A stretch of 64,000 nucleotides of DNA from Selaginella moellendorffii (GCF_000143415.4 NW_003314268.1:3740378-3804377), one strand, 5' to 3'. Shown: positions 22,766-33,779, counted from the first letter of the stretch. Notes: generated from the letters alone by a model not told the origin. A program made the numbers and translations.

Positions 22766-23821
22766 TCACCTATAGAGTTCCTTGGCTACCAAAATCGTGT
22801 TGACCGATGAGGCTAGTGCCTTGCCTTTGCTTGACAAAGGGGCTGCCTCAATTTCTTGTCGCTCCAACTGCTCCTGATATGTCTTTGGACCCCGAGACGA
22901 TATGGAATTATCAGTGAAGGGATATTGTTGGACACATTGAGAAGGTGGAGGCCGAAGCTTTGGGTGAAGCTTGAAGCAGTGTTGTGTGTTGTGTGTGTTT
23001 GTCTCGCAATGAGTGCACCAACGGGATTTAAATTTGCATTCCCAAGCTGTAGCGGCCTCTTTATTGGACTCCACCAGCTCTTGGAGCAATTTATCGTGGT
23101 GTGATTGCTGCTGAAAAATGATCTCCTTCAGCTGCCGCATCTCATTGGCAAAGTTCTCAATAGCTGGAGGTGTATGCTCAATAGTAACGGGCTTTGTTGT
23201 GGACGGGCAAACAGCTGCACAAGGTGACTCTGACGGGGTGATTGCTTGGTCAAAATCAATTTTAGCAATCCCTAGGTCGACAAGAAGCTCTCTTTCCAGC
23301 TTTGTGGCAAATGAAAATGCCTCGTGGCAAGACCTGAATGTCTTCTTAAGAAGTTTCCGTTGCAAGTTCCCACATAGACCCACTGTGAATGCCATAATCC
23401 CCTGTTGCTCATCTTGGACTACTCTGCGATCCCAACACTGTTTCCAGTAAGCTTGAAACCGTGTGATGTAGTGAGGAATAGACTCATGAGCACCTTACCG
23501 GAACGAAAAGAGGTCGACAAGTAGCCGATTTGTGGGTTTTTCTTCAACGAAGCGTTCCCTAAAAGAAGCAAGTAGTGTCTGGAAGTCTGTGCAGTCCTCT
23601 GGGAGGAGAGAATCTACCCAAATTGCTACTTTGCCTTCAAGAGATTGCAAGAAGTCGTGGCACATACGATCATCGTCGACGATCATGTTTGTGGTGCAAT
23701 AGTAATCAAAGCGACTGATATGCGATATTGGAGAGACTGTTCCAACACCTGAGAAGGTCAGCAGATCACTCCCCTTTTGCAAAACATGGAGCTGAGGTTG
23801 AGCTAAAGGTGGCTGTGCCAT
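22766..23821 (-). pseudogene. E2 gag with intact zinc knuckle
   Basis: Two frames, 23495-23821 (gag domain start, FLQSLEGKVAIWVDSLL and LRERFVEEK) and 22766-23395 (the rest of gag), are separated by a frame break near 23400-23490. The second frame contains the CCHC knuckle CTHCETNTHNTQHC at about 22970-23015. This is the better copy of the E1-family gag. Confidence 0.75.
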
Positions 23822-25095
23822 AGCTCGTAGATCTAAGTCACTGAAATCTGCCGAGGATGAAGAGGACTTGGCCTAAGAAGGTGCAATGTCGTACCTAAGC
23901 TGCATTTAGATGTTAGAAAGTTTACTTCATACCTTAGGGCCTCAAGATATGGTAAAAGGGTGCCAGTTTATCATACGTCTAGTTTGTACCGGCATTAAAT
24001 ACCTTGAACACTACAAATGCCCAATCAAGGCAACTAAGTTGACAAGAGCAAAAAGACTATAGGCTAGTGCTCAAGTTGCGTAAAGTTGCCCAAAATACTT
24101 GTGACGAAGAGGAATAAAGGTGAAAACGGAGATATAAGCCTCAAGCACACATAACCATTGACCTGTGGGGTAACCACTAAAGTAGCCGTTGGAGTAACTA
24201 GTAATCGGTAACTGGGGACTAATAACTAGGGACTTGTGACCTGTAACCGGTAACCCCCCGCTTTCGCTCCTACTCCTGTGCCTGCTCCAACACCAACTCC
24301 TGTTTCTATTCCTCTTGTTCTTGTTCCTACGCCTACCTGTTCCTTAAAGATTGCTTCGTTCCCAAGGAACCTTCAACCAAGTTTAACCCAAAAGAGAAAA
24401 ATGAGTCCTCTAGTCTTGATCCTTCTCCATTTTGACTGTTGGCGGGCTCATTGGAAAGGGCTCAGCCATATCTACCTTCTATCATAGGAATTTGGGAAGA
24501 AGCCACCTCAATACTTGTCAAAATTCAAGAAGAGGTAGCCCAGAACGCCAATATTGTGGAAAAACATGTGCATGTCATTGATGTAGATAGATACTAAGGC
24601 GCCGTTGGTATTTTCGGAAAGCCTAAGACCAGGAGCGCCTCTAAAAACAAACGGCATCCAAAACAAAGCCCGGAGGAGCACGAATTCCTACTACAAAGAT
24701 GACTTAATCTAGCCAGAGAAGAAAATCCTTTTGCATGCCGCCAATTCGCCCAAATCTAGTGTCAAAAATCACCACTACTCATAGATCTAGGCTAGATCTA
24801 CAAGCCCAAATGCACTACTTTGAGAAATTGGGCCGAGGATCTAGGCGAGAAAGTGAAAACCCCAAATTGTTGCTCAAACCGAGCCAAGAAATGTTGTATC
24901 TTTTCAAATACTATACGGTTTGATGAGCACCATACCTTGCTGGAAAGAAGATATCCAGACCTATCCAACAAGCCTAAAATCCAACAAAACCACTACAAGA
25001 CAAACGAGAAATTGGTTCCCAAAGTCTGCGGCCAAAAGAAAGAGAGAGAAATGACGCCTTAAAAAGTGTTATGCAGTCATGCTGGGTTCACCATT
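23822..25095 (-). other. Leader of E2
   Basis: This matches the E1 leader (6084-7357) along most of its length, including the short GGTTACC-type repeats near 24190-24255. No protein is recognised. Confidence 0.7.
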
Positions 25096-25289
25096 TGTTG
25101 GGGGAAGGAGGGGTGCCTCCCCCAACACTCACTCAAACACAAGAAATGCTTCAATGTTCTTCACAAAAATGCCCCCCCTTGCCCTTGTGGGGCAAAGGTT
25201 TTATACAAGGAAGATGGGAAATATTCCCAAGACCAAAATATTCCCTCTTTCTCTCGGTGGCCACACCCTAACAGTGGAGGAGTGTATAT

Positions 25290-25985
25290 ACAAGATTAGC
25301 ATCCCAAGAGAGATAGTGGCATGGATCTTGTTACTATATCATGGAGTTGCAAGCAAAGTCATGATAAATGGTGAGACAAAGCCAAGTTTTCAATTGGGGT
25401 GTTTAGGTATACTAGGGGTGTCCATTGGCACCTTATCTTTTTTTAATTGTGGCTGAATCTTTGGGCACGTTTCCAGCAGAAGGCAGGATCATCAAAGGAC
25501 TCACCCTACTGGCTGTGAGACAGCAACTTTCAGGTACAACAAAGGTGACGTGGGAACTTCTAGATGGAGCATTTGCAAATGATATAGACTCACAACTAAG
25601 GAGAATCTAGATATAACTAAGAAGGCTTTGGAGACTTTAAACCTTACAGCTAGCACAATGATTAACTAGAACAAATCCACAAGCATAAACTAGGGGTGGG
25701 TACACATCGAGTTTTGGGGTCAAGACATTGGCTTCCAATGGCTTAAATCAGGGGAAGATACCAGATACCTAGGGATTCAGGTTGGTACTAGGTTTAGTGT
25801 AGTGCTGTAGAATGGCACCTTACTCAGAAGGATATGAACATCAATATAGAAATGGGCTCCCAAGAAACTCAGCTTGCTCGCATAGAGGCTTGCATTTCTT
25901 TCAAAGGTGATTTAGTAAAAGGCTTGAGGGCACATGCCATTCTATTTCTCAGACCGGTATTAAGATATACTAGTGCAAAGGGAAA
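25290..25985 (+). pseudogene. LINE reverse transcriptase fragment
   Basis: In changing plus-strand frames I read VAWILLLYHGVASKVMINGE, then APYLFLIVAESLG (the LINE box after the usual RQGCPL), GRIIKGLTL, a degraded FADD region, LNLTASTMIN with KSTS, and WLKSGEDTRYLGIQVG. This order (ING, PLAPYLF, IN-x-x-KS, YLGI) is that of plant non-LTR retrotransposons. There are frameshifts between every block. It lies directly right of the E2 LTR. Confidence 0.75.
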
Positions 25986-26059
25986 AAGGTATTTGGTGAT
26001 CAAGTAAATGGCATAGGGTTCGATCGACAAGGGCCTTATGCAAGGGTTGGCCGTTCAGC

Positions 26060-27475
26060 TCAGTCTACGCACTTTGCAGAGACCTTAAGTGTTTTGCTAG
26101 GGACGCAATCATCATGTTTGCACCCCCACCACCCCATAGAGGTACAAAGAAGTTCCCATAGTTCTAGGCACCATGCCCATGAGCGATTATGCCAAACAAA
26201 GATACAGGCAGCTGCATGGATGAAGAGATTGCCTTGGGGGTAGGATTGAGTCGAGGTAAGCACGTCTTTTTTTGGTCCATTTTGTCGTGGATGATGCAGA
26301 GGTAAGAGTCAGGTCTCTCCATGGAGAGAATCCTGTTATGATAATATGCAGTCCTGCAGCTTCTCTGCTCGATGTTGTGGTTGAGCCGCCTTCTAACCAA
26401 CGTCTCTCGCTCTTGAGCGATGCAAGAATTCTTCGACAAAGCCATTTTGATAGCAGTGCACTCGTCACACTTTGAAAAGCTGGAGTACTTTCCTATACTC
26501 ACATCCCTGAACTTGTTGCTCCACAATCTACTAAATCTAGATTGGCTCAGCTTCCTGTAGCCATTACTCTGGAGTTCCCGATTCACATCTTCCAATATGG
26601 CCCCCTTGGTATACATGGAAGGGAGAACTCGTTGGGTGTCTCGAGTTTCATCTTCCAAGAGGCAGGTTTTATGTGGTTGCTGCTCGCTACATGTCTCGAC
26701 AAACCTCTTGAAGATTGCCTCTCCATATACAACATGACCCCTGGTTTTGTGAGTACCGTCGTTCCCATGGACTGCCTGTTGAACCCTTTGTTCCTTGAAC
26801 TCAGTTTTGATTCTGTAGAATGTGGTTCGAGGGACTCCATAAATGATTCTCCATGCCTTCATGCAGACCAAACCCCTCTGGAAGACCATGCCCCCCACCT
26901 GATGTTCTGAAGCATCAACAGATGACCGTAATGCATCATACACAAAATTGCGAGCTGCCTTCCAGGACAATGTCTTGTATCTTGCTCTCTCCTCTTCAAT
27001 AGCATCCCAATCAGCATGTTGACAGCACCTCCTCTTGCAACAAGCAACTGTCAAGACCATTCGAACCTCCATCGCCATTTTCTGCCTTTTCGGTTCGTTG
27101 CTCAGATCCCTTTGGCTGCGCTTTAGGAAGGTGTACTTTCTTTTCCCATGAAGAGATGTTCTGTCATCAGTTGTAGTGGTGTTTGATTGTGAATCCTTCA
27201 CATTCTCAAACACTAAGTGCCTCAATTTCCACCGCACAATGCTTCTAATAGTCAAACTGTTTTCTTCTGTGTCAACAACCTCTAAAATCGCAACTCCAAT
27301 ATCATCCCAGCCTAATTCTTGATTAGCAACCGCATCTCTTGGATCGACAACTGTGGCTAAGCCCTCAGCTACCACCTCCCCCTCGGGGTTGTTTAGAAAC
27401 ACCTTTGCCTGAATCCATATAGCACGGTTCTTAAGATCCACGGAGGGAACATGCGTCGCACTTGCGGAGGCCATT
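26060..27475 (-). pseudogene. Transposase-like protein of an uncharacterised family, with premature stop
   Basis: The main frame runs from ATG 27474 to TAG 26164 (436 residues). Features in order: an acidic N-terminal region, a basic segment KRKYTF/KRQK, a Cys/His cluster (CCKRRCC, about residues 155-165), a helix-turn-helix-like part near GVPRTTFYRIK, then FSRLWSNKFRDVSIG, SKCDECTAIK and SLCIIHDKMDQKKTCLP-like sequence (IIHDKMDQKKTCLP) with FGIIAHGHG. From memory the last part resembles a widespread eukaryotic domain (I believe DUF7869) with an RNase H-like look, common in mobile elements. After the TAG the same frame stays open to about 26063 (NYGNFFVPLW, then a GGxN motif), so the stop is premature and the end is lost. 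A splice acceptor (CTTTCAG) lies one base before the ATG, implying an upstream non-coding exon. Confidence 0.5.
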
Positions 27476-28084
27476 CTGAAAGTGCAGAAAAGAAGTTAAG
27501 ACCATACAAAAAATGATTGGAGAATGGCCTAAATCATAACATACCAAACAACCTCAATAGCATGAGGCCACATGCCATTATTCAAACATGCTATTGACAC
27601 CCACGTGAAATTTCACATTCACAAAATTGGCATGAGCCCTCATGCCATCTTGATATACACACAGCTGCAGGCAAGTAAAAACATACATGATAATACGCTA
27701 GCCATGAAATTGCAAGGGCCCAAGATGGCATATAGCCTTATGCCATTTCTAAATGTGGTCCTCAGCCATTCCATGGTGAACATACCAGGAAGCACAAGTG
27801 CTGAATATCAAGAGGAAGCGGTAGCCACACCAAAGACAGTGCCGCTCACAACACCGCAACTACTCGTAGCGCCACTCGCAACACCGCAACTGCTCGTAGC
27901 GCCGCTCGCACAAACTGCCACTCGCATAAACTGCCGCTCGCAATGGCGCTCGCAATGCCGCAACCGCTTGTAGACGCATAAACCACAGCTCACAACGCTG
28001 CTTACACAAGCAGCACTCACTGCGCTCAGCGGAACCAAGAACACGGCGCACAAAAATGATAGACCTAGGAATGAGTTCGAGAAT
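27476..28084. other. Upstream region of the left gene with palindromes and a minisatellite
   Basis: Three copies of the ATGGCATG-type palindrome lie at 27556-27579, 27626-27650 and 27723-27748. A short minisatellite with GCCACTCGCAACACCGCAAC-like units (about 28 bp period) is at 27837-27965. On the minus strand the palindromes lie upstream of the acceptor at 27476, so they may sit in a 5' intron. I see no coding exon here. Confidence 0.55.
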
Positions 28085-28769
28085 TCAAAAATAACACACG
28101 CTTGAACGTCACATCAAATCCTCTGACAAACCAGATCTTATGATTCCTCTAACAAATTTCAAACTGAGTAGCTTCTAGACTTTGCTGTCGGAGGTTGAAC
28201 TTTGTCACATCATGTCTTTGCCTCGATCCAGCTGTGCCATGTCAGTGATTCGAACTTTGCCATGCCGTGTCAGCGATCCGCGCCAAGATTATTCGCCGTG
28301 TAAAGGAATAATTATGCTATGTGTGTACGTCCATTTATGGCAATATAAGGCCACACGCCATCCAAAGAATAATGCTAGTCAAGCATTTTTTGGTGCATTT
28401 TTGGGTTCAAAATTGCATGAGCCCACACGCTATAAAGTTTACCTGTACCAAAAATAGAAACAGCTTTATTTACTTGGGAATTTAAGTGGTTGAGGCATTT
28501 TTAAACTTACAAACACATGCCCTACTTACATTCCTTTGGTTGCTTAAAATTCAAAAATATTATAAACCTTTCCTTTTGCATTTTCAATGTTTTCAATTAT
28601 GGTTTTTGATTTTCACAGGACTAGCCTAGTAATCTATTTGCATCCCGTCATGTTTATAGCTAGCTTTCGTTTGTCCCCTTCGCTAGCCTGAGATACATCT
28701 GCTCGGCATCTGCCTCTTACAGCATTTGCCCAGAAAGGGCATCTTTCTTCACGCAGCATTTGCCACATG

Positions 28770-28795
28770 TTTAGGGTTTAGGGTTTAGGGTTTAG
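28770..28795 (+). repeat. Interstitial telomere-type repeat, copy 1
   Basis: Three full TTTAGGG units plus a partial one. This is the Arabidopsis-type telomere unit used by most land plants. It lies inside the tandem duplication, so it is internal and not a chromosome end. Confidence 0.95.
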
Positions 28796-29639
28796 CAATT
28801 CAGTAGCTTGATAAACATGCAAATACAAAACTTGATGCAAAATCCTTTGATATATCACAATGCCCCTAGGACCATAAACACATTTCAATAGAGAGGGTCC
28901 TTTCATTTCATAACTCTTTACGTAGATTTTGGTGAAACTAGAGTTAGTGAAGTTAGTTTCTTGTGATCCCGCATCTGATTGTGATGTCCCTTTGCAGTGT
29001 CGATGGAAAGGTCAATGCACACCAAACTGTAAAATCTTGGAGCAAAATAACGGTCGGATCTATGGCAAATGCCCCTGAAACATTGTAAGGCTCGTGTGGT
29101 CTCATGTGGTGTCCGATCGAGATGCTTCTTTGCAGGGTCATCAAGAAAGACATTATATACCATTCTGTAAAATCTAGTTGAGATCTAACGGTTGGATCTC
29201 CAGAAAACTCAAAAAAATCTCACGCGTGTCAGAATATTCTAGGAATATACTCCTATGTGCCCCTGAAAATGGCATGCGGCCCCACGCCATTCAAGAGATA
29301 ACGCCAGATGACGCCGAGCATTTTTTGGTGCCTGTTTTGGGATCAAAATTGCATGAGCCCACACGCTTGAACGTCACATCAAATCCTCTGACAAACCAGA
29401 TCTTATAATTCCTCTGACAAATTTCAAACTGAGTAGCTTCTAGACTTTGCTGTCGGACGTTGAACTTTGTCACATCATGTCCTTGCCTCGATCCAGCTGT
29501 GCCATGTCAGTGATTCGAACTTTGCCATGCCATGTCAGCGATCCATGCCAAGATTATTTGCCGTGTAACTGCTCAGCATCTGCCTCTTACAGCATTTGCC
29601 CAGAAAGGGCATCTTTCTTCACGCAGCATTTGCCACATA

Positions 29640-29665
29640 TTTAGGGTTTAGGGTTTAGGGTTTAG
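29640..29665 (+). repeat. Interstitial telomere-type repeat, copy 2
   Basis: The same TTTAGGG run as copy 1 at the equivalent place in the second duplicate, with the same flanks (CAGCATTTGCCACAT before, CAATTCAGTAGC after). Confidence 0.95.
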
Positions 29666-30025
29666 CAATTCAGTAGCAAATACAAAATTTGATGCAAAAT
29701 CCTTTGATATGTCACAATGCCCCTAGGACCATAAACACATTTCAATAGAGAGGGTCCTTTCATTTCATAACTCCTTACGTAGATTTTGGTGAAACCAGAG
29801 TTAGTGAAGTTGGTTTCTTGTGATCCCACATCTGATTGTGATGTCGCTTTGCAGTGTCGATGGAAAGGTCAATGCACACCAAACTGTAGAATCTTGGAGC
29901 AAAATAACGGTTGGATCTATGGCAAATGCCCCTGAAACATTGTAAGGCTCGTGTGGTCTCATGTGGTGTCCGATCGAGATGCTTCTTTGCAGGGTCATCA
30001 AGAAGGACATTGTATACCATTCTTT

Positions 30026-30685
30026 ATTTAGCTGAACATTTGGCATTTTTGGAAATACAAGATGCTTTGGAATATCCAATCATGCATGGTATAAATATAG
30101 CGAGGGTATTAAATGATATCCCAATCATGATCTTTTTTTTGGATTTCGCGTGTATGCAGTCCGAGGAATGATGACGTTGCGGATTTCTTTTGGATTTCAC
30201 GTGCATGCATGCGTGCGGCGATCCAGAAATTAATGGTGGCACCCAAGTCCGAGGAATGATGACGTTGCGGGATTACCAACAGTCGTGACATTTCGCGCGT
30301 GTGAGGTTAGGTTTTGCATTTTGCTTCATACTCGCGCTCGCACACTCGCTCCCACTCACGATCACGCTCACATTCGCGCTCATCTACCTTCTCTACAGGT
30401 TTCTCGTGTGCATCGGCGTCCACTCACGCTTGCATCACACTCGCGCTCGCATCGCGCTCGTGTGCATCGGCGTCCACTTCAAGACACACCCAGTTTGTAA
30501 CTTCGCCGCCAACTCCGCCGCCCACTCCGCCACCCACACGCAGCCCACTTGGCGTCCCGGGAGATTTCAGCGCCACTCTCCAACTATAAGTGGCAGAGTA
30601 GCCTTGCTGCTACGATCCGCTGCACACACAGTGCACATTTGCCAGCGAGTCCGGCCTCGATTGTCACGCCTCCATTCGGCTTCAA
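30026..30685 (+). promoter_or_regulatory. Upstream region of the right gene
   Basis: It holds a 24-bp direct repeat (GTCCGAGGAATGATGACG... at about 30159-30183 and 30247-30270), a run of CTCGC/CTCAC steps at 30325-30480 and a duplicated TGTGCATCGGCGTCCACT. The long frame over this run is compositional. It probably includes the 5' leader of the gene starting at 30686, but no promoter element is decisive. Confidence 0.4.
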
Positions 30686-33292
30686 ATGGTAAGTCGTTTA
30701 GGCCAAGTAGAAAATGGCACATGCCATTCAGTAGCAACATTGGCATGCACCGATTGGGCTCTCGAGTGCAGTCCGGTTACAGATGGCGTGTAGCCTCACG
30801 CCATCTTAGGATGCAGCCTCAAGACATCTGATGCAGTGGTGAATGGCGTGTGGCCTCACGTTATTTCCAGCTGCTAGCTTTTCATCTGTCAGCTCTAATT
30901 GTTGTGCATTTCTGAACAGGCAAGGAATTGCGTTCTTCTTCCAGCCATTGTCAATGTAGATGCAGAGAAGGGGGAGGAGCTCACCAGTTGGACTTTCGGG
31001 ATGGAAGGCGAGGATCTGAGGCTGTACAACACAGATGGTGGGAGAAAAGAATGCATGGGGATCCTCATCCAAGTGACAGACACTCCATGCAGTTCCATGC
31101 AAGAATATGGACTGGCACTTGTGGTAGAGACAGCGTCCGCCTTCAAGATCCACCTTACACATCCTAGCGGCTTCCCGGAGGGGGGCAGCGGGTATGAGGA
31201 ATTCCTAAAGGGAGCTAGGGAGAGGTAGTCCAAGAGGCCCACAATTTCAAAGACGTTGCGGGTCTATGAAGATCACATGGAATCCACGGACCTCACCTAC
31301 AGCGATGTTCAAAAACTATATTCCAACATTGAGCCGTTGAGAGTGCCTCCAGTTCGCGAAGCGAAGGGGAAGGGGGTCGATCTGGAAACTACCCCAAAGC
31401 AGAAAAGGGTGGTCAAGCTCAAGCCGACGTCCGACTCTCCTGCTCCAAAAAAGAAGCTACTCGGTGATGCCATTGCCTCGGGTTCGAACACTACACCCAC
31501 CAAAAAGAAGAGCCGCAAAGAGCAGAAAGAGCAAGAAGAGGCAGCAAAAATCATCGCAGATAATAGTACTTGTTACTATTCCAACAAAGTATATACAATC
31601 GACGTGAGCCGTATCGACATCCAAAGCAAATACAACCACAGGCTAGTATCTGATGAGTGGGTGGAGAAACTGAAGCAGAAGATGCTGGCAAGTCCAGTAA
31701 CACCCGACATCGCAGACGTGATCCCCTACTACCGAACAATGAAGGGCGAGACGAGGTTTCCAGACTTGATCAATAGGAAGGTGTTGGACAATCAGAACAT
31801 CCAGTTCTATGCCGTCTCCGAGCAGCATTCTAGCTTGGCGATGCAAGAGATAGTTGTGGATATTATGGTGGGCAAGGAGGTGAAGAAAGTCTTCAAGACA
31901 AGAGTTGTCTGCCTGATAAAAGGCAACTCGCCCCTCCGATCTATCATATACATCTCCCACGCGCAGAATGTCAAGCAAGAAACGTGCTACAAATCGGGTC
32001 TGCACGAGACATTGGCACGAACACGGAAGCTCTGGGTTCAACTGAAGAAGCCACAAAAACCAGGACAAGGACGTGCACTAGCAACTAGTGCCTGGTAGGT
32101 AAGCCTCGTTGCATGTGGCATAGCATGTGGCCTCACGCCATTTCCATTGCAGGAATTCTCGAGTCTTCTCTCAAAAACACTGGGGGTCAATGACACACTC
32201 AGCATCCATAACATTCTACTCGCGACAAAAGTTGTTTTTGACAAATGGGTAGATGTGCTAAGGAGGTACCATGACGGGGAGTTGCTAAACTCAATGGGTG
32301 TGGAGGACGGCCGGAAGCCCAATGATTTGAAGCTCAATGCCTTGCGTTTCTCACGGTCTCTAGACAACGACGACCTTCTGACAGTGGCTAATGCTCTTCT
32401 ACGTGGTGAGGTAGTCTTCAACAAGACCAAAAGGACTCCCGGCCATATTGTGACATACGAGGACTTGTGCACGACTCTGAGAGCTCGTGCGCTATTGAAG
32501 GATTGGATCTTCGAGCAAGTGGCCATGGAGAGGGTGAGCATCGACACCACGCAAGAGATGATGGAAGAGCTGGAGTTGTCAAATGAAGACATCGATGAGT
32601 ACGTGAAGGGGGCCCCCAAGTTCATCGATCTGCTGCGGGATGCCACGAAAAGTAAAGCTGAGAAGTTGGATCAGTATCCAAATTTCATTAAGAGGGATGT
32701 CGACCACTGGCTTCAGAAACAGCTCGACCCCGCAGCAGAGGCCTATCGAGAACCTTACCGGGTATACGTGAATTCGGATGAGGATCAAAGGTGGAGGAGC
32801 ATCGTTTCCCGCGGAGATGAGCAGATCAAGAACATCTTTTGTGTGATGGACTTCACAAACGAGGAGATCACTCATGCAGACGAAGTCAGCTCCATCATTG
32901 ACTTAATGGTGGGACTTGCGGAGGTGGAATCTTTAGTCCACTATATGATCTACGACTCCGAATCCTATCACAAGTTCTGGAAGGCCTTGAACGAGGTGAA
33001 GGCTCGGTTGAAAGGCAAGGAGATGCGGGAGATCCATGGGATAATGGCTAAGAAGAAGATACCGACGAATGTCCGCACCAGTCATCATTTATGGCATGTA
33101 TATTATCTAGCCAAGCACTATCCGCATCTCCATAATCTGCTCAACCGGATGGGTTCTTCGACCACTGAACATGAGCGTGGACGTATTAGAGAAGAGATGG
33201 CATTACTATTGGGTTTAAATCCTGATAGTGTGGAGAGTGATGAAATTCCAAGATTATTGTATAGGCGTTGGAGGCAAAAAATAACAGTCTGA
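30686..33292 (+). pseudogene. Uncharacterised protein with ParB/sulfiredoxin-like segment, TAG-interrupted
   Basis: My model has ATG 30686-30688 cut directly by an intron (GTAAGT at 30689, acceptor GAACAG at 30919), exon 30920-32098, a 54-bp intron (GTAAGC...TTGCAG, 32099-32152) and exon 32153-33292. In-frame TAG codons occur at 31226-31228 and, as the last codon before the second donor, at 32096-32098. Otherwise the frames run on for over 750 codons. Residues around 31590-31960 read YTIDVSRIDI...YNHRLVSDEWVEKLK...FYAVSEQHSSLAM...CLIKGN. The order of a strand-loop 'ID+S+I', an L-K helix and a 'V-x-EQH-x-x-A' box resembles ParB/Srx domains (GEHRxxA). A basic low-complexity linker precedes it. 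The 380-residue C-terminal part is helical, with no family I know. Divergent from the transposase-like gene. Confidence 0.45.
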
Positions 33293-33779
33293 GATGGCAT
33301 GTATTTATTTAAAAATGTAACTTATTATGGCATGGGGTTCCATGCCATTGTATTAATATTAAAAGACAATTCTTTGAGAGGATTTGCATTATACTAGAAG
33401 TGTTACAACATGTTATTGGAAGTCTACAAAGTTGTTTTATTAATAAGGGGAAAGTAAAGATTGAATGGGGACTTGGGCTCCACCTAGACTCGGAGCAACT
33501 GAGCCAATATTAAAAGGATGGAAAGAAATTGGACGACGATGACAAGGAGAAGAGAGAGGTGAAACAGTAGCAGGGGGAGGAGAAGTGATTGAGTAGACAT
33601 TTCCTTGTTTAAAATAAAATGGCATGTGCCTCAATGCAGTTGCATTTTGTTATATTTATATACTATATAAAGGTTTGGAAACCTTATTTTACAAGTGGGA
33701 TAATGACAATTCCCACTTTAACGAAATAGAGCTTTATTTACAGCTACTGGTGCTTTCAATCTTTATTCTATGCTTTCTC
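33293..33779. other. 3' flank of the right gene
   Basis: It contains the palindrome at 33325-33350 and a weak one at 33617-33645, beyond which the motif is not seen again. This probably marks the right limit of the two-gene unit. No gene is seen. Confidence 0.5.

Larger units (their letters stand above)
20464..25273 (-). mobile_element. Ty3/gypsy element E2, inverted and 3'-truncated copy of the E1 family
   Basis: On the minus strand E2 begins with an LTR (25273-25096, TGTTAGGG...CCCCAACA) and the TGGTGAACCC primer site, then leader, gag, protease and the extra RNase H. It ends abruptly at 20464, at a point matching about 10716 in E1 just before RT. RT, integrase and the 3' LTR are missing. 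The minisatellite starts exactly at the break. E2 is less eroded than E1 and lets many E1 stops be read as point changes. Several stops are shared by both copies, so the family was already damaged, or moved by help in trans, before they separated. Confidence 0.85.
28085..30025 (+). repeat. Tandem duplication between the two divergent genes
   Basis: The block at about 28085-29165 is repeated at 29350-30025 with high identity. The second copy lacks about 380 bp (28316-28697). Each copy carries a short telomere-type array. A minus-strand frame of 81 codons is open in both copies (28918-29163 and 29775-30020); since the copies are near identical this is weak evidence of coding, and I do not recognise the product. 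A further sub-repeat (28381-28437 against 29310-29365) suggests that the unit began as a multi-copy array. Confidence 0.85.
27556..33350. repeat. Dispersed short palindrome family
   Basis: About a dozen copies with arms ATGGCATG/CATGCCAT around a GGCC-like centre. The best are 27556-27579, 27626-27650, 27723-27748, 29268-29291, 30713-30728, 30781-30806 (10-bp perfect arms), 30842-30866, 32116-32145 and 33325-33350. Weaker ones are at 28333-28362, 28410-28437, 33617-33645 and possibly 26007-26041. All lie outside the recognised coding frames, in intergenic or intron sequence, and I did not notice comparable copies elsewhere in the window. They could fold as hairpins in DNA or RNA. Confidence 0.8.

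Noticed and set aside
28770-29665. TTTAGGG runs as a chromosome end
   Set aside because: Only three to four units, twice, with unique sequence on both sides.
28918-30020. Two matching 81-codon minus-strand frames as a small gene family
   Set aside because: The two blocks are near-identical duplicates, so sharing a frame is not evidence of selection; no known protein.
30301-30831. 176-codon frame before the right gene
   Set aside because: Composed of CTCGC-type steps and runs across a likely donor at 30689; no recognisable domain.
31225-31252. A 28-bp intron removing the TAG at 31226
   Set aside because: Too short for a spliceosomal intron and lacking a usable acceptor.
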